A DNA stretch of 64,000 nt from the NCBI GenBank assembly GCA_025716815.1, contig JAIXMN010000001.1, positions 682,001-746,000 of the forward strand, in the 5' to 3' direction. This document shows positions 1 to 13,720 of the stretch, piece by piece (the stretch's first letter is position 1; every line of letters starts with the position of its first letter). The notes below the pieces were generated by a model, which did no database searches, had not been told where the DNA came from, and saw nothing but the letters and a program-made list of their open reading frames with translations. Source of the stretch: Dichotomocladium elegans (lineage: Eukaryota; Mucoromycota; Mucoromycetes; Mucorales; Lichtheimiaceae). Position numbers and translations under genes: made by a program.

Positions 1-1033
1 CACCGCCCTCCGACTGAATTGGCTCCACAACAACGGCTGCAATAGACTTGCCTCTGTTCTGTATTATCTCCTCAACCTGCTTCAGAGATTGCTGCTCAAC
101 CTGGCGATTGTGAGCTTCATGTTCATGCAGTGGATACTTTAACTCGGGAAACATGGCCTTGGGCCACGAAAAGGCAGGAATATCGAGCTTGTGGATGGCC
201 TTACTTGCAGTGGCAGTGAGAGAACCAAAAAGGCGGCCATGGAAGGCTTTGGAGAAGCTAAGGATTGCCATGTCATCAGGCGACCCCGGAGCTTGGTTGC
301 TCATGCATGACTTGAGCTCCTGAACAGTATAGTCACGCTCACCACGCCGTTTGGCAGCCTTGTACATAAACGCTGTTTTAAATGCGTTCTCGTTCGCGCA
401 GGAGCCGCACATGACTGTAAATACATTGTCCATGCCCTTGGGTGCAACCCGCATGAACGCCTTCTCGACCGACTCGACCCAATCTTTATTCGGGTTTACA
501 CCCAATGCAGCTCTAACGGAATCACAACAAGATGAGCACAAGACCGCGCCGCGCTACGACTAACTGGCAACAAAATGCACTTGCCTATTTGCCAATGCGG
601 TCTGGAAAGCGGGTTCATTAGCTAGATTCAGGAAGGCAGGATTATTGTAACCGATAGGAATCGATGCGATCTGAGCAAATACATCCAGGAGCGTGTTGCC
701 GTCAACGTCAGTGATGTAGTTGCCCTTGGATTTGGCAAAGTCTGGATGTGCCACGTTGGTCAGAGCTCTGTACCATCAGCGGCGGCGGAATATGGAAATC
801 AAAATACCTGCAACGAAGAAGATTGATCGCGTGTCTTGATATTTGTCTAACTGTTGCATGATACGCTTGGATTCTAGACCCGGAATGGTAGTCTTCATGG
901 AGGGTCCCGAGGGTTCATCAGGAAAGTAGGGCGTCTCAGTGGAGGACACATTCGCTACAGGCCGATGGGTGGCTGTAACAGTAGAGTACATGCGTGTGAG
1001 ACGAGGCAAGAGCAGTTTTTGAGCAGATAGCAT
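1..1033 (-). CDS. 4-aminobutyrate (GABA) aminotransferase, N-terminal part
   Basis: A PLP-dependent class-III aminotransferase that moves the amino group of GABA to 2-oxoglutarate in the GABA shunt, probably in mitochondria. Reading down from 1033, exon 1 (1033-808) gives a basic, Ser/Thr-rich leader typical of a mitochondrial presequence. Exon 2 (765-585) carries the block DVFAQIASIPIGYNNP, and exon 3 (512 to the window edge) carries VFTVMCGSCANENAFKTAF and the block ending VVVEPIQSEGG. These match the UGA1/gatA family; the PLP lysine lies beyond the window. Intron 1 is 807-766. Intron 2 (584-513) has the donor GCAAGT instead of GT: only that choice keeps the frame across the conserved ANR-AALGVNP block. 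The 3' half is outside the window. Family identity is strong. Confidence 0.93.
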
Positions 1034-3091
1034 AATAATGCCTGGACACAGAGAAAGAAAGGGAGGTGAAGAGGAAAGAAGAAGATAAGGTACGCCAATT
1101 TTATAGAAGAGTAACGTGAGAAAACATAGTAGCCTTTGATCCGGACGACCAGTATAAGGAAAGCGAAATTACCTTATACTGATAACTTGTTATCTTTGTC
1201 TGCTGTCCTCCCTGTCAACTGAGTCAGCACCTGTCCCGATTGGTGCGACTTTGGGCTACATTACTAACAAGCATGTCTAACTAACCGTAGCCATCCTCCC
1301 CCGCATACACATCTTTCTTTATGTTTATATGTTGCCTGTTTCACGCGTCTTTGTTTGCGATGAAGCCCTCTCTTCACACACACATCTCCATCTTTTCCTC
1401 CCCCCCATGCAATCTCGACGTCCTCGGAAATGTATGAAAATGCGACTCCGCTTAAGAACACGAAAAACAGTGATAGTGGCACCCACGGGTGGATTTAAAA
1501 ACGCCCATTTACCACTATCATTACGCATAAGGAAATGATGGGTAGTTCCAAGGACTCATGTATCATGTTTTGAATCCCCATTCAACTTACGACGAGGGCC
1601 TTTTGTGGACCACACTAGAAAATCTAGATTTTATATATCTCTTTCATAAGTCAATGTCCGTTTTATAGATAAATTAATCTCTGGTTTAAAAATAGGACAT
1701 ATCTTTACTCCAAAGTTTACAAGTTACAAAAGTATACAATCCCAAATAATACGGTGGGTATAGCGATATTCATCTATAGTGTTGCCTTGTTCGAAAAACA
1801 AGGCAGATGGGGAAGGGACAATAGATCACTCATCTCAAAGATGTCTGAAATAAAGTCGTTTTCAGGTCATGAAGTCCTTCCTTATTATTCAGGTTTCAGG
1901 ATCACCATATTTTAATCATCCTCAACATATTTCGCATTGCTGTAATCTTCGTTTGTTTCCTCAGAAAATCTAGAGTGGTTTGAGTCGCTGGACACAAGTT
2001 CCTACTTCAATAGAAAAAAATAGATTTGGGAGCAAGACGTTCACCTCTGGCAGCCAGCGATATGTATTTAAATATAGTTCTCCCCCTGATCAAGAACCCC
2101 TCCCCAATATGACGATAGAGAAATGAATAAGAGAGAATAGTCAATGTTCAAGCTTTTATACTTCGAAGAATCTGCGAAACAAGTTGATGATATGAAGCCC
2201 TCCTGCTAAGGCTACGGACATCTTTATTCGTATCTTAAACGTTATCTTGAGGTACATATTATCTAAATCATCCGATCAAGGCCATTTACACTCCATGGAC
2301 GAATTTGCTATATAGGTGGAATTTTCGTCCGACAGAAATATTAGATGTCGCATTAGAATTTCACGAAGACATCAACCTCATCCAATTGACATACATTTTC
2401 TTCGTCAACGCATCGCATAATAATGAGCCCGAACGATTCATACCTCCGATCGGTCTTCCATTGTATTCTCAAATTACCATATATAGATAAGTGCGATTTC
2501 GTCACTAGGCCATGACACTATTCCCAGGCGCGTCACACACAGCAGTTCCCTCCATATCATGGGAACATTCCATGTCATGTGCCTCGTTTAGCAATATTCC
2601 TCTGACAGATACAATGAGCTACTTGCTGTAAGCAATCTGCTATAGTGGCTTGTATAAAATATCATGTACACTCCATTCATATAAAAGTCTTTGTATAACT
2701 TTTGATATGCGACATTGCTGGTCGTTACCAAGGACTACAGCTTACTGATAATATTTTCCTCAGCCATACGACAATAATAGCAATGGCAATGGGCCCACCA
2801 ATGTTTTGAATAAATGGAAGGTTGTTGACGTGTCATGCATATTCCACAGGACAAAGACCTTGTAAGTAAATATGTGTATGCGGTGTGTTTAAAGTTTAGA
2901 AATGTCGCCGATGTTTACCCGCGCTTTAAAAAATAATATGGACAGAATTTAGTTCTCTTCCTCCCTCGACAAAACACCACGCGCTCATTCACACGCAGAT
3001 ACGTTCACGCAAGTACCTACGACTGTTATCTCCTTATTTTATCCTCCCTCCTCCTGCGTTGAGGACGTTTGCTGCTGTCCGTCCTGTCGAA
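1034..3091. other. Intergenic, about 2 kb, AT-rich
   Basis: The proximal 200 bp hold the promoter and leader of the GABA transaminase gene. The rest, notably 1550-2900, is AT-rich with only short open frames and no recognisable domain, repeat family or RNA gene. A stretch from 2940 to 3090 with pyrimidine-rich sequence probably contains the promoter of the P-loop kinase gene. Confidence 0.6.
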
Positions 3092-4594
3092 ATGCTCTCC
3101 TTCGTGATCCGATCGCCGAAAGGCGAAAAAACATGCACCATTCACCAATTGCAACTTGTGTTATCCTTTCTCGCTGTCAAGCATACCCATGTCCAGCTGA
3201 TTATGGGTAAAAAAATTAAAGCAGCTTCAACCAGTGACGAAAAACCATAAAAAGAGCCGCGCAACAAGAAGGAGCTCATGCTGAGGAACGTCTTTCTTCC
3301 TCTTCCTACAGACTATATTACTCGAGAACAAGTGCTTGTCGATCAGCAACGGATGAGTCTTGATGTCTTTCTTCTACATTTGCAAGAACTGCTTGGGCGA
3401 TTAAACTATAGCAATCCGATCGCGGATTTAGAGATCGCCTGGGAGATCGTCAATCGAGACGAGTCGGTGTGCATTCTTCTAGGCGGAACTTCCGGTTGCG
3501 GTAAATCTACGCTAGCCAGTTTATTGGCCCATAGGCAAGTGTTGACACGATTACGCTGCTTTGCCTTAAAATTAAACGTGTGTGCCGATAGGATCGGAAT
3601 CACCACGGTCATATCAACAGACCATATCCGGAGCCTGCTTCGCAGTTTCGATCCAGAGAAGAAATCTAGGGTTCTTTGGGCATCTTCCTATCATGCAGGC
3701 GAACATCTGCATGATCATTCATCTTCTGCAGCGGATGCAATTATTGCAGGGTATGAGGCCCAGAGCCAACTGCTATATAATAGTTTGGATCAGATGGTTA
3801 CAGGCTTCCGGGAACGGAAGGAAAGCCTTGTTATTGAAGTAAGCTCAGATCTCGAGGTAGGGCAATCTGGAAAACTTCATTTTTAACTGACTATCTTTGT
3901 GAATATAAATATATATATATGTGTGTGTATGTGTGTGAATATATGTATGGGTGCGTGCGTTACGTGCAAATAGGGCGTTGGACTGTCAATAGGTACAATA
4001 AAAAAGCTTGCCAAGAAACACGCTAATTGCATTCCGTTGATCGTATACATCAGCAATAAGGTATTTTTGCGTGGAAAAACAGCGACTGATTATTTATGAT
4101 CTCATATTCTTCTCTTAGCAAAAACACACTGAACGATTTGCAATCCGCGCTAAATACATGACAGTGGCACCCCGTGCCAACAAATACATCCGTTATTTTG
4201 ATAACATCCGACTTATACAGGATCATCTTTGCAGAGAAGCAGACGCGTGGATGGTAAATGGGAAACGGGCTTTATTCAAGGGAAAAAGAAGTATCGCTGA
4301 CTTGCATAATAGATTCCCAAAGTGGATAATACCAATGTCGATCGTAGTCTAGCCATTCTGCACATGACAGTGGTAAGGTTTCCGCTCCAGGGTTGCAGCT
4401 ATGACAGCCACTCGTGCTCAAAAATCCTACAGCTTCATGTTCTAGCACGAATGCGATCAGCACATCAAATATACACACCCGACCCTACGACTCACAAGTT
4501 TAACATCGTATTTGAGGAATATGAAAAGGTGCATCGCACAACATGGAGCTCCAAACAAATGCTGCGGCAAATTCGGCAAAATGTAAACAAATAG
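3092..4594 (+). CDS. P-loop kinase of the 2-phosphoglycerate kinase / LPA1-like family
   Basis: Seven exons: 3092-3206, 3312-3534, 3592-3838, 3974-4060, 4119-4253, 4313-4372, 4433-4594, giving 342 residues. The Walker A motif is [15 protein letters not shown], followed by [18 protein letters not shown], as in archaeal 2-phosphoglycerate kinase and plant LPA1 (low phytic acid 1). Later blocks [32 protein letters not shown] and [15 protein letters not shown] also fit that family. The N-terminal FVIRSPKGE...QLQLVLSFL region matches the ATP-cone-like N-terminus of eukaryotic members. Substrate in fungi is not known; plant members affect inositol phosphate metabolism. Intron 2 (3535-3591) starts with GCAAGT, the only donor that restores the AHR-IGITTV frame. 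The ATG at 3092 is the first in this frame; an upstream exon cannot be excluded. Intron 3 contains an (AT)/(GT) microsatellite. Confidence 0.85.
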
Positions 4595-5837
4595 TTGCTT
4601 ATATACAACGTGCCAAATGTTTACCATCGAAAGCTGTGCTAGGCCCTGGGTGTTGGAACCGAAAATGTTCATAAGGAGCAAGCATCTTCTGACGCAGTCC
4701 ATGTGATCACCTCACCTTTAACGTACCTCGGACATACCAAGAGCAATTGAAAGCCCTTGTGTGTTCATGGATTATAATCCCGTAGCTGCTCATCATTCTC
4801 CCCTTTTATTTATTGCATATAATGTGTTACCTTCTGCCGTCCTCCAAGTGTTTTCATTTGCATACTGTACTTTATTTCCAAAATAAATTTCGTACATGAG
4901 ATAAAATAAAGGATTTCGTATCGATACTCATTAGTCAGCTGAAAACAGTAACTCTTCCTCATACACTTTAGCTCATCTCCGAAGAGATGTTAGGCTGTCC
5001 CAGCTATAACCAGGATGGAAAAGTGAAGAGGACGAGCCCAGCCGCGAGAGGAGAAAGGAACGGAATGGAAGGACGTCCAAGGACTCCTCTCTTCTACGAC
5101 TCTTCAAAGTAGGATACGATTGGTTAATCTGCAAAGGAGAATGGATGTTAGATTGTAACAAACAATGTGGTATTATAGTGATCATACTGGATGAGAACAT
5201 GGAAAAGAGGATCAAGAAGCGGATTTCTTGGCTGTCCAATATTTATAGGAACTCAAGGTGGGTGACTGAAATACCTTCACAGTGCTTCATGTTAAATAAA
5301 GCATTGCATCAAGGTTAATCCAATCAATCAATATGCGCCTGACGATAAATGAGATGTAGCACTAATATTACTGTTCACTCTTTATAATCACCTGTCAGGC
5401 TGTTTCTTCGGTTGTCCCTTTGATTCAAATATATGATTTCATCAGGAGATTATGGTTAAATTCTCACTAGTTCATGCCCTGATAAAAAACGCTCCTATCA
5501 GTCACAAGTATAGGCCATCCGATCTTAGTACTGTATAGAACCTACTAGTACAAATGAGAGTATAGGCCAAAAAGAAGTTGCATCCCTCGTGTAACAAAAT
5601 CAAATAAGTACCACCCAATCTGTGTAAAAGTGGAGTTCCGGCTGTCCGGATCATGTCGGACCTCGTTCACTCTGAACCCCGAACCCCGCACCTTCTACAG
5701 TTAGTCGATTCGGACGTGTAGGGAGTTTATGCTTATCACCTGCTAAGGAAATAATGCACTCCCTTCTGCACACCTTTTCTTTCTTTTCCCATCACTCATG
5801 TCGAGTTGCGCACATTTATAAGAAGCAATAAAGACTG
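4595..5837. other. Intergenic, about 1.2 kb
   Basis: Contains the 3' end of the P-loop kinase transcript and the promoter of the PH-domain gene. No long conserved frame, RNA gene or clear repeat was seen. The segment AGTATAGGCCA occurs twice, near 5510 and 5570. The stretch 4975-5240 is open on the minus strand for 88 codons but has no recognisable domain. Confidence 0.5.
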
Positions 5838-8594
5838 ATGCATCTTTATACCCAATTACAGCGCAACACCCTCCACGATGAGGAGGGTCATTTTTCCACT
5901 CGATCTGAGCTTTCCGAATCTCCTAGATCGTTTGCTGAACCTTTGACACCGTCAAACGCTAGCATTCCGGAGCCTGCGCTCCAGTCTGCCCATGTTACTT
6001 TTGATTTTGCCCCACCCCTGGGACATTCTGCTACAATTATTAACTCAACAGCAAGGGGTGGAAGAAAGCGCAAGTATGTCTACATGTGAAATAATGTTTT
6101 TCCATTATATTATCATTTCATTAAATTTATCCTAATGTATTATTAGGATTCCAGTTTTGTCAATGCCATCACCTTATGCATCTACTTCATCCGTACAATC
6201 GCATTTTCTTCCTGCCGACAAAGTCGCTACGTCGACCATTTCCGCCATCATAGAGACAAATCCACCTGACTTGAATAGGAGATCTAAGAATGATCAATCC
6301 CATATCCTGATCCCGATTATCACACATGAGCCTCCAACTGTTCCAAACTCTCCGGTCGATGGATCTTGTTCACGAGCGATCTCCCTGCCGAATCCCGGGC
6401 GGAAGCCTTCATCCATGTCTTCTTTCACATCGACTTCTCCTGCATTTTCCGCCATTCCGCTCACTTCTATGAGTGAGATCCATGACACTGAAGGCGCGCG
6501 TATGCGTGGCCCAGTTCTCTGCGCGAAATACATGAAATGGTTCAGTCGTCAAACCTCGGTTTCAGAAGACAAGCAATTCCATCAATTACGGCTGCACCAA
6601 ACCCGATTACGGTGGCGTGAATTCGATGCTGTCCTGTGGGCTGATCGGCTCGAGTTATACGTTAAGACAGTAGGTTTTTATAATTTTGGCATTCCTCATG
6701 GCCGAGACTCTAATCCATTTCAGAACTTCGTCTTGAAAACGCGTCGTTTAGCTCATGTCATCTACCTAAATAAGAACGCCTCGCGTCGCATCAATGAAGT
6801 CAAACTCAGTTTAGTATCAGACGTCGACTTCAGTTGGCGACTTGCTTTCGAGTCATGTGAAGGGCGCACGGTTCAATTCCTCTTTTCAACGCGCTCGATT
6901 CGGCGATCGCAAGAGTGGTACATGGCTTTATTTCGACATTCTACTATCTCTCCTGTAATCCCGGCTCTAGTTGACCTATATATACCCACCTTGAATAATC
7001 TACATATTCGTTTACCCCTATCTGATGCAGATTTCAAGAATGGAAACAAAAATATTAAGATAGAGCATACCAAAACCATGGTCCTCAACCTTCTTGAATG
7101 CCAGGATTCCAAACCACCTAATTGGACCAAAGACAATGTGCGACTGTGCTGGAGACGAAGGAAGCAACAGCTCGAATGGATATCGGATGACGACTTTCTC
7201 ATCAGCCCTCAGCTGATCGAACAGGTACGTTTCCTGCGTTCTACGAAAAGCACATTTTCTGTAACATCTCAGTATCATCTAGACGCATACTCTGGAACTT
7301 CGGTTTTATCCAAAGCCTGAGTTCACTGAAGAAGTGAGTGTGAAACATAAAAGACCTCACCTTGCTCATGCAATTGATGGATATCTTAGCATACCCCTCG
7401 CCCAGTGATGGAAGGTGACCTTCTGTTGTCAACTGATTTCCGCGGCAAAAAAGTGTCCACGAAACGCCCAATCTATGCCATGCTGGAAGGTCACCTTATG
7501 TTCTTGCTGGATCCTTTTGATGCGGTTCGACTGCCCGGAGATGAAGATAGAAACAAACCACGGCTAAGCCTGGCGAGTTTTTCAGGGACGAAAGCCTTTC
7601 TGCATGTCCAGACAAAGCGTGGATTTCGGTCCGTCACAAGGCTCTTTCATCCTGATGACGTCGGTTGCACGTCCACGACATCTTTCGCCGCGTACAGCGA
7701 ATGCTTACGGCGTGCCCGGAATATTGCGAATGCGTTTGCAGTTATTGACTTCACGCGGATCACGCGTGTACGACGCACATCAGAAGAAAGCGGAGAAGAC
7801 ATTATCCACGGCCGGTCGTTTGAATTGCACTTTGGCAAGGACCTTTTTACTATTTGGGAAGCGCCGACCATGCATATGATGTTTGAGTGGATACACTGGA
7901 TACATAAACTGCTCCACACTCTTGGACGGCAACAAAGCAGAGATGCCGTTCCGATGATCGCTGGCGCCCGGCTCGGATTTCGGATCGAACGGCAGTGGCG
8001 GAGTGTACTGGTAAGTTACTCTTAACACTGAGGTTGCCGTCAGAAAGTCTAATCACACAAACAAACACATAGCACGCAGGTGTTCTCTACGTTCGGTATG
8101 GCTATGAAGCATTTAAACAATGCTATTGCGTCCTTACACCCGAGAGAAAACTTGTACTCTACCACACAGTGCGGCGAAAACGTTTTACTGGAGAACCAAC
8201 CGTCTGGACGGCATACGAACATCATCGGACGATCAAGCTGGATTTTGTTTATGTCTACACAGATGATGCACATCAGCACGAACAGACAAGCGATCATCAA
8301 CCACCGCGCATGTATGAGGACGGGACCATCATATTCAGTGCAGATAGTAATACGAAAGCTGGGTGTGCCTTTGTGATCTGGCAAACGGCAGAGCGACATA
8401 TCCTTGCCACACTGCGCGAGCGACTATCATTTTTTAAAATTGGGCATCAGCTAGGTCGCAAAGGGGCGACATGGGTTCTGCTCGCACGCTGCCAGGAGGA
8501 GCGGACCGCGTGGATGTGGGCGCTTCAGCAGGCCTTAGATCAAACATCATTTACCCCCACGAAGGCAACCACCATGCCGACAGTATCATCATGA
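5838..8594 (+). CDS. PH-domain protein resembling Spo71/Mug56
   Basis: Five exons: 5838-6073, 6147-7224, 7283-7333, 7390-8010, 8073-8594, all with GT-AG introns, giving 835 residues. The first 200 residues are Ser/Pro-rich and disordered. A conserved core starts around residue 230 (RWREFDAVLWADRLELY), followed by PH-like beta-rich blocks: EGRTVQFLFSTRSIRRSQEWY, PIYAMLEGHLMFLLDP and FTIWEAPTMHMMFEWIHWI. The last exon has a further PH-like block (LYVRYGYEAFKQCYCVLTPE). This order resembles fungal Spo71/Mug56 proteins, which carry an N-terminal sporulation-family region plus PH domains and act at the forespore membrane in yeasts. Role in this organism is an inference. The PH character is better supported than the Spo71 orthology. 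Confidence 0.68.
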
Positions 8595-8834
8595 CAGTAT
8601 CAAAAGGACAAATAGGAGCAAGAATATAGTAAGGAAATGGTCATTGCATTTTACATGGAGAAGAGAATGGTGGAAAAACGCGTGTCCTTTGCCCCCCCCT
8701 TCATTATTCTATTCACTGATTCATAAAGACAATCCTGACTTTTTCCCAAAACGCTCTCTTTCACTGCTTTTCTTCTTCTTATTGCTCATGAGGTTGTAGT
8801 CGTATTAGCCCTTTATTTCGGCGCTACAAGAATT

Positions 8835-9333
8835 CCCTTCCATGCTGCATTTCAGGTTAATACCAAAGTCCGGACTCATCAAGAAAAGTGCAGTTTTTCT
8901 AAAGTCAGTGTCTTTCCTGTCCATTGGCGCATCCAGTCAAGGCCGCTTTTGGATTCTTGGCAGCGTTATTCCGAGCTGTTTTGCAGCAGCCGATGCACTC
9001 AAGGCCCTTCTCAAACATTAGTTTGAAAAATCTGACCTTTTTCCATCCGAATGTCTGCATCCGTTTGCTGGGGAATGTGTATGGTAGTAAGATCAGAGTT
9101 ATCTTTGCAAGATATGCTAAGCAGATATTCAGTGTGAGAACAAACGGATTGCAGAGAATGCATTTCTTCATCAACAACATGGTCCCAGCATATCAAAGTG
9201 TATAAAAAGAGAAAGAGTCAAAAGGAAGAGATCTTTCGGTGCATTCGATTGGTCATCAAGCGTATTCTGGACAAAGCGCGATTTTATTTCGTGATCCTGC
9301 GACTTGCAGAACGTTTGATTTTGGAAAATAGTG
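8835..9333 (-). mobile_element. Relic copy 1 of an IS630/Tc1-type DDE transposon
   Basis: Reads on the minus strand. Its 5' end (at 9333, next to a TA at 9334-9335) starts CACTATTTTCCAAAATCAAA, also found in variant form at copies 2 and 3. Downstream it keeps the transposase block KVRFFKLMFEKG and a remnant of the region before the first catalytic Asp. It lacks everything between the helix-turn-helix and the catalytic core, joined at GGAAT, the same junction as copy 2. It also lacks a segment just before KVRFF that copy 2 retains. No 3' terminal repeat was found. Non-functional. Confidence 0.8.
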
Positions 9334-9537
9334 TATCTTTGGACGGCCCAGAGGCCGGTTAATGACAAAAGTCCTTCATCCGGATACAGTCCTACTTCTG
9401 CATTCTGGGCCAAACGGAAACGAAATAACTAATCTACCCTCGATCGGAAAAAGAATGAGAAAGCAGTTGGGATTCCAAAAGGAAGAAGTCAAAAGAGCAT
9501 TCAGGTACAGTCGAGGGAAGCTTTATTTATTGCTTCT

Positions 9538-11691
<2,154 letters not shown>

Positions 11692-12207
11692 GATGAAAGG
11701 TCGACTAGAACTAAACAACAAGAAGGGCGAATGAGCACTAATGAAAAACGCTTCTAGGAACACAGTCGGTCTTTTGTTTAGAGAGAAGAAGAAGAGTGCG
11801 CACATGCCTGTTTCAGTAGCGAGATGAGAGGAAAGAGAGAGAGAGAAGAGCAGGGAGAGAAAGAGGAAGGAGAGACGACAAAAAAGTTAAAAAAAGGAGG
11901 GGCAGCCCGCCTTCAGCTCTGGGCTTGAAATTAAGGTGGAGTCGAGTCGGCTAAGCTGCCTGACTGGGACATTGGGGCTAGGCGATAGGCTTAATTAGCG
12001 GCTCTTTAACGGAGCAAGTGATCCATTTGAGTGAGCAGAACCCACGCCTCTCGCTTCCTCTTGGTGGCATATTAAGCTTCATTATAACCAAAAATATTGT
12101 ATTGTAATATAAGAAGAAATTGGATTCATTTCGTCATTTCCGAAAATGAAAGAAGCTAATATCCGTTATTCTCTTCTTTTCTGCATGCTCAATAGCTGTC
12201 AAGCATA
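11692..12207. other. Intergenic; coronin promoter and leader
   Basis: Contains a purine-rich tract on the plus strand around 11825-11880 (CT-rich on the coronin sense strand), which looks like a fungal core promoter or leader. No gene was seen. Confidence 0.5.
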
Positions 12208-13220
12208 CGCTATTTTCCCAAAATCAAAGTCGCGTCGCCAAAATACGCATGGTGACAAGTCAAATGACACATGCATCCACGGAAATATGTCGCTCCCATC
12301 TCTTCCTTTCTTTTATACACTTTGATATGATGAAATGAGTGATCTATTTCTACAAAGGTGGCCAAGGTCAAGTCGTTGATGCGCCTGGCTGTCCTGAACC
12401 TACGGGACCAAGTTGTTGATGAAGAAATGTATTCTCTGCAATCCGTTTGTTCTCACACTGAATATCTGCTTAGCATATCTTTCAAAGATAACTTACTACC
12501 ATACACATCCAGCAAACGGATGCAGACATTCGGATGAAAGAAGCAGGGATCAAACGCAGTTACGCAGCGTACACGGACCAAGACAAGGTCAGATTTTTCA
12601 AACTAACGTTTGAGAAGGTCTTGAATGCATCAGCTGCTGCCAATCAGATCGGAATAGTGCTGCGAAGATCCAAGAGCGCTTTGACTGGGTGTGCAGATGG
12701 GACAGGACCGACATCGACTTACTTAGAAAAAACTGCGTTTTTCTTGATGAGTCTGGATTCCATATTAATATGAAACGCAGCATGGTATGGTCCAAGAAAA
12801 GGGTTCCTGCAGTGGTCACAATGCCAAAGATAACCACAATATCGGGAGCAATCTCAGCATCAGGCACCATTAAATATAGCTTGAGCTCCCACAGCCATTA
12901 ACCAAGAAAAAAAAAGAGGGTAGGTCAATCTGAAGTTGCGAGCAGAGGAAATGCAACTGGACATTATCTCAGCTTCCTTAAGGCTATGATGGACGAGATG
13001 GACAAGTGTGAAGATATGAAGGGCCATTATTTGGTAATGGATAATGCACCCATCCATGAGACCGAGGATATCTCTAAATATATCGAGTGTGGAGGATATC
13101 GATGTACTCATTTTCCACAATACTCGTCTCGACTCGATCCGACTGAGCAGTTTTGGTCAGTTGACAGGAGCAAAGTAAAAGGCAATAGGTTACCCTTGCT
13201 CCATTCTGCAATATTCTGAT
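12208..13220 (+). mobile_element. Relic copy 2 of the IS630/Tc1-type DDE transposon
   Basis: Reads on the plus strand from a 5' end just after a TA at 12206-12207 (CGCTATTTTCCCAAAATCAA). It retains AYTDQDKVRFFKLTFEKVL and then jumps at GGAAT directly to the catalytic region: FLDESGFHINMKRSMVWSKK, AISASGTIKYSL, HYLVMDNAPIH and PTEQFW. These correspond to the D, D and E positions of a DDE/DDD transposase. Frames shift at least three times and the helix-turn-helix middle part is missing, so it is dead. A segment of about 70 bp between TTTGATATG and the transposase start is absent from copy 1. Confidence 0.85.
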
Positions 13221-13720
13221 ATCCCGGATCCTCTGTAGGTAACGATATCAACCGAACTCATGTGCCTCGAGAGCAGAGGGTATGGGCTTTGAGTGGGACC
13301 GTGATTTAGCTGCACCTGAGCAGGTCTCCCTTCGGGGCTTCGTCGAGGTGCTTTTGTCTTTGTCTGCTTCTTTTGTTGCTTCCCTTGATACTTCTACCGC
13401 TGGTGCTGTCGTTAGTCCACCGTCGTCCTTCCTCGTTCCTTCCTCCAACGCTTCCGGCATTGTTACCGCAATGGCACAGCTAGCTACCTTCGGGGTAAGT
13501 TGAAGAGTAAGAAGGAGGCTGACATTTTCTGTTGACTTACGGCCTTCGTATCCATGGGGCAAACTTTATGTGAAGGTAAAGTACACAGCCCAGTTCCTTA
13601 CACAGTCTCTGTCTGCGCGCTTTTAACATGGATGGGAGGACAGAACTCCGCTTGGTCCATGATCGATTTTATCCCAGGTCTTGCGAGCGTCTGCTGTCTT
13701 TTTTTTTGTATCCATCCATC
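13221..13720. other. Intergenic with a GC-rich coding-like island
   Basis: Between about 13255 and 13500 lies an island with coding-like composition, open on both strands and ending at a good donor (GGTAAGT). No family was recognised. It may be a captured exon or more transposon debris. The final 150 bp form the promoter of the eEF1B-gamma gene, with an ATCCATCCATC motif directly before the ATG. Confidence 0.45.
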
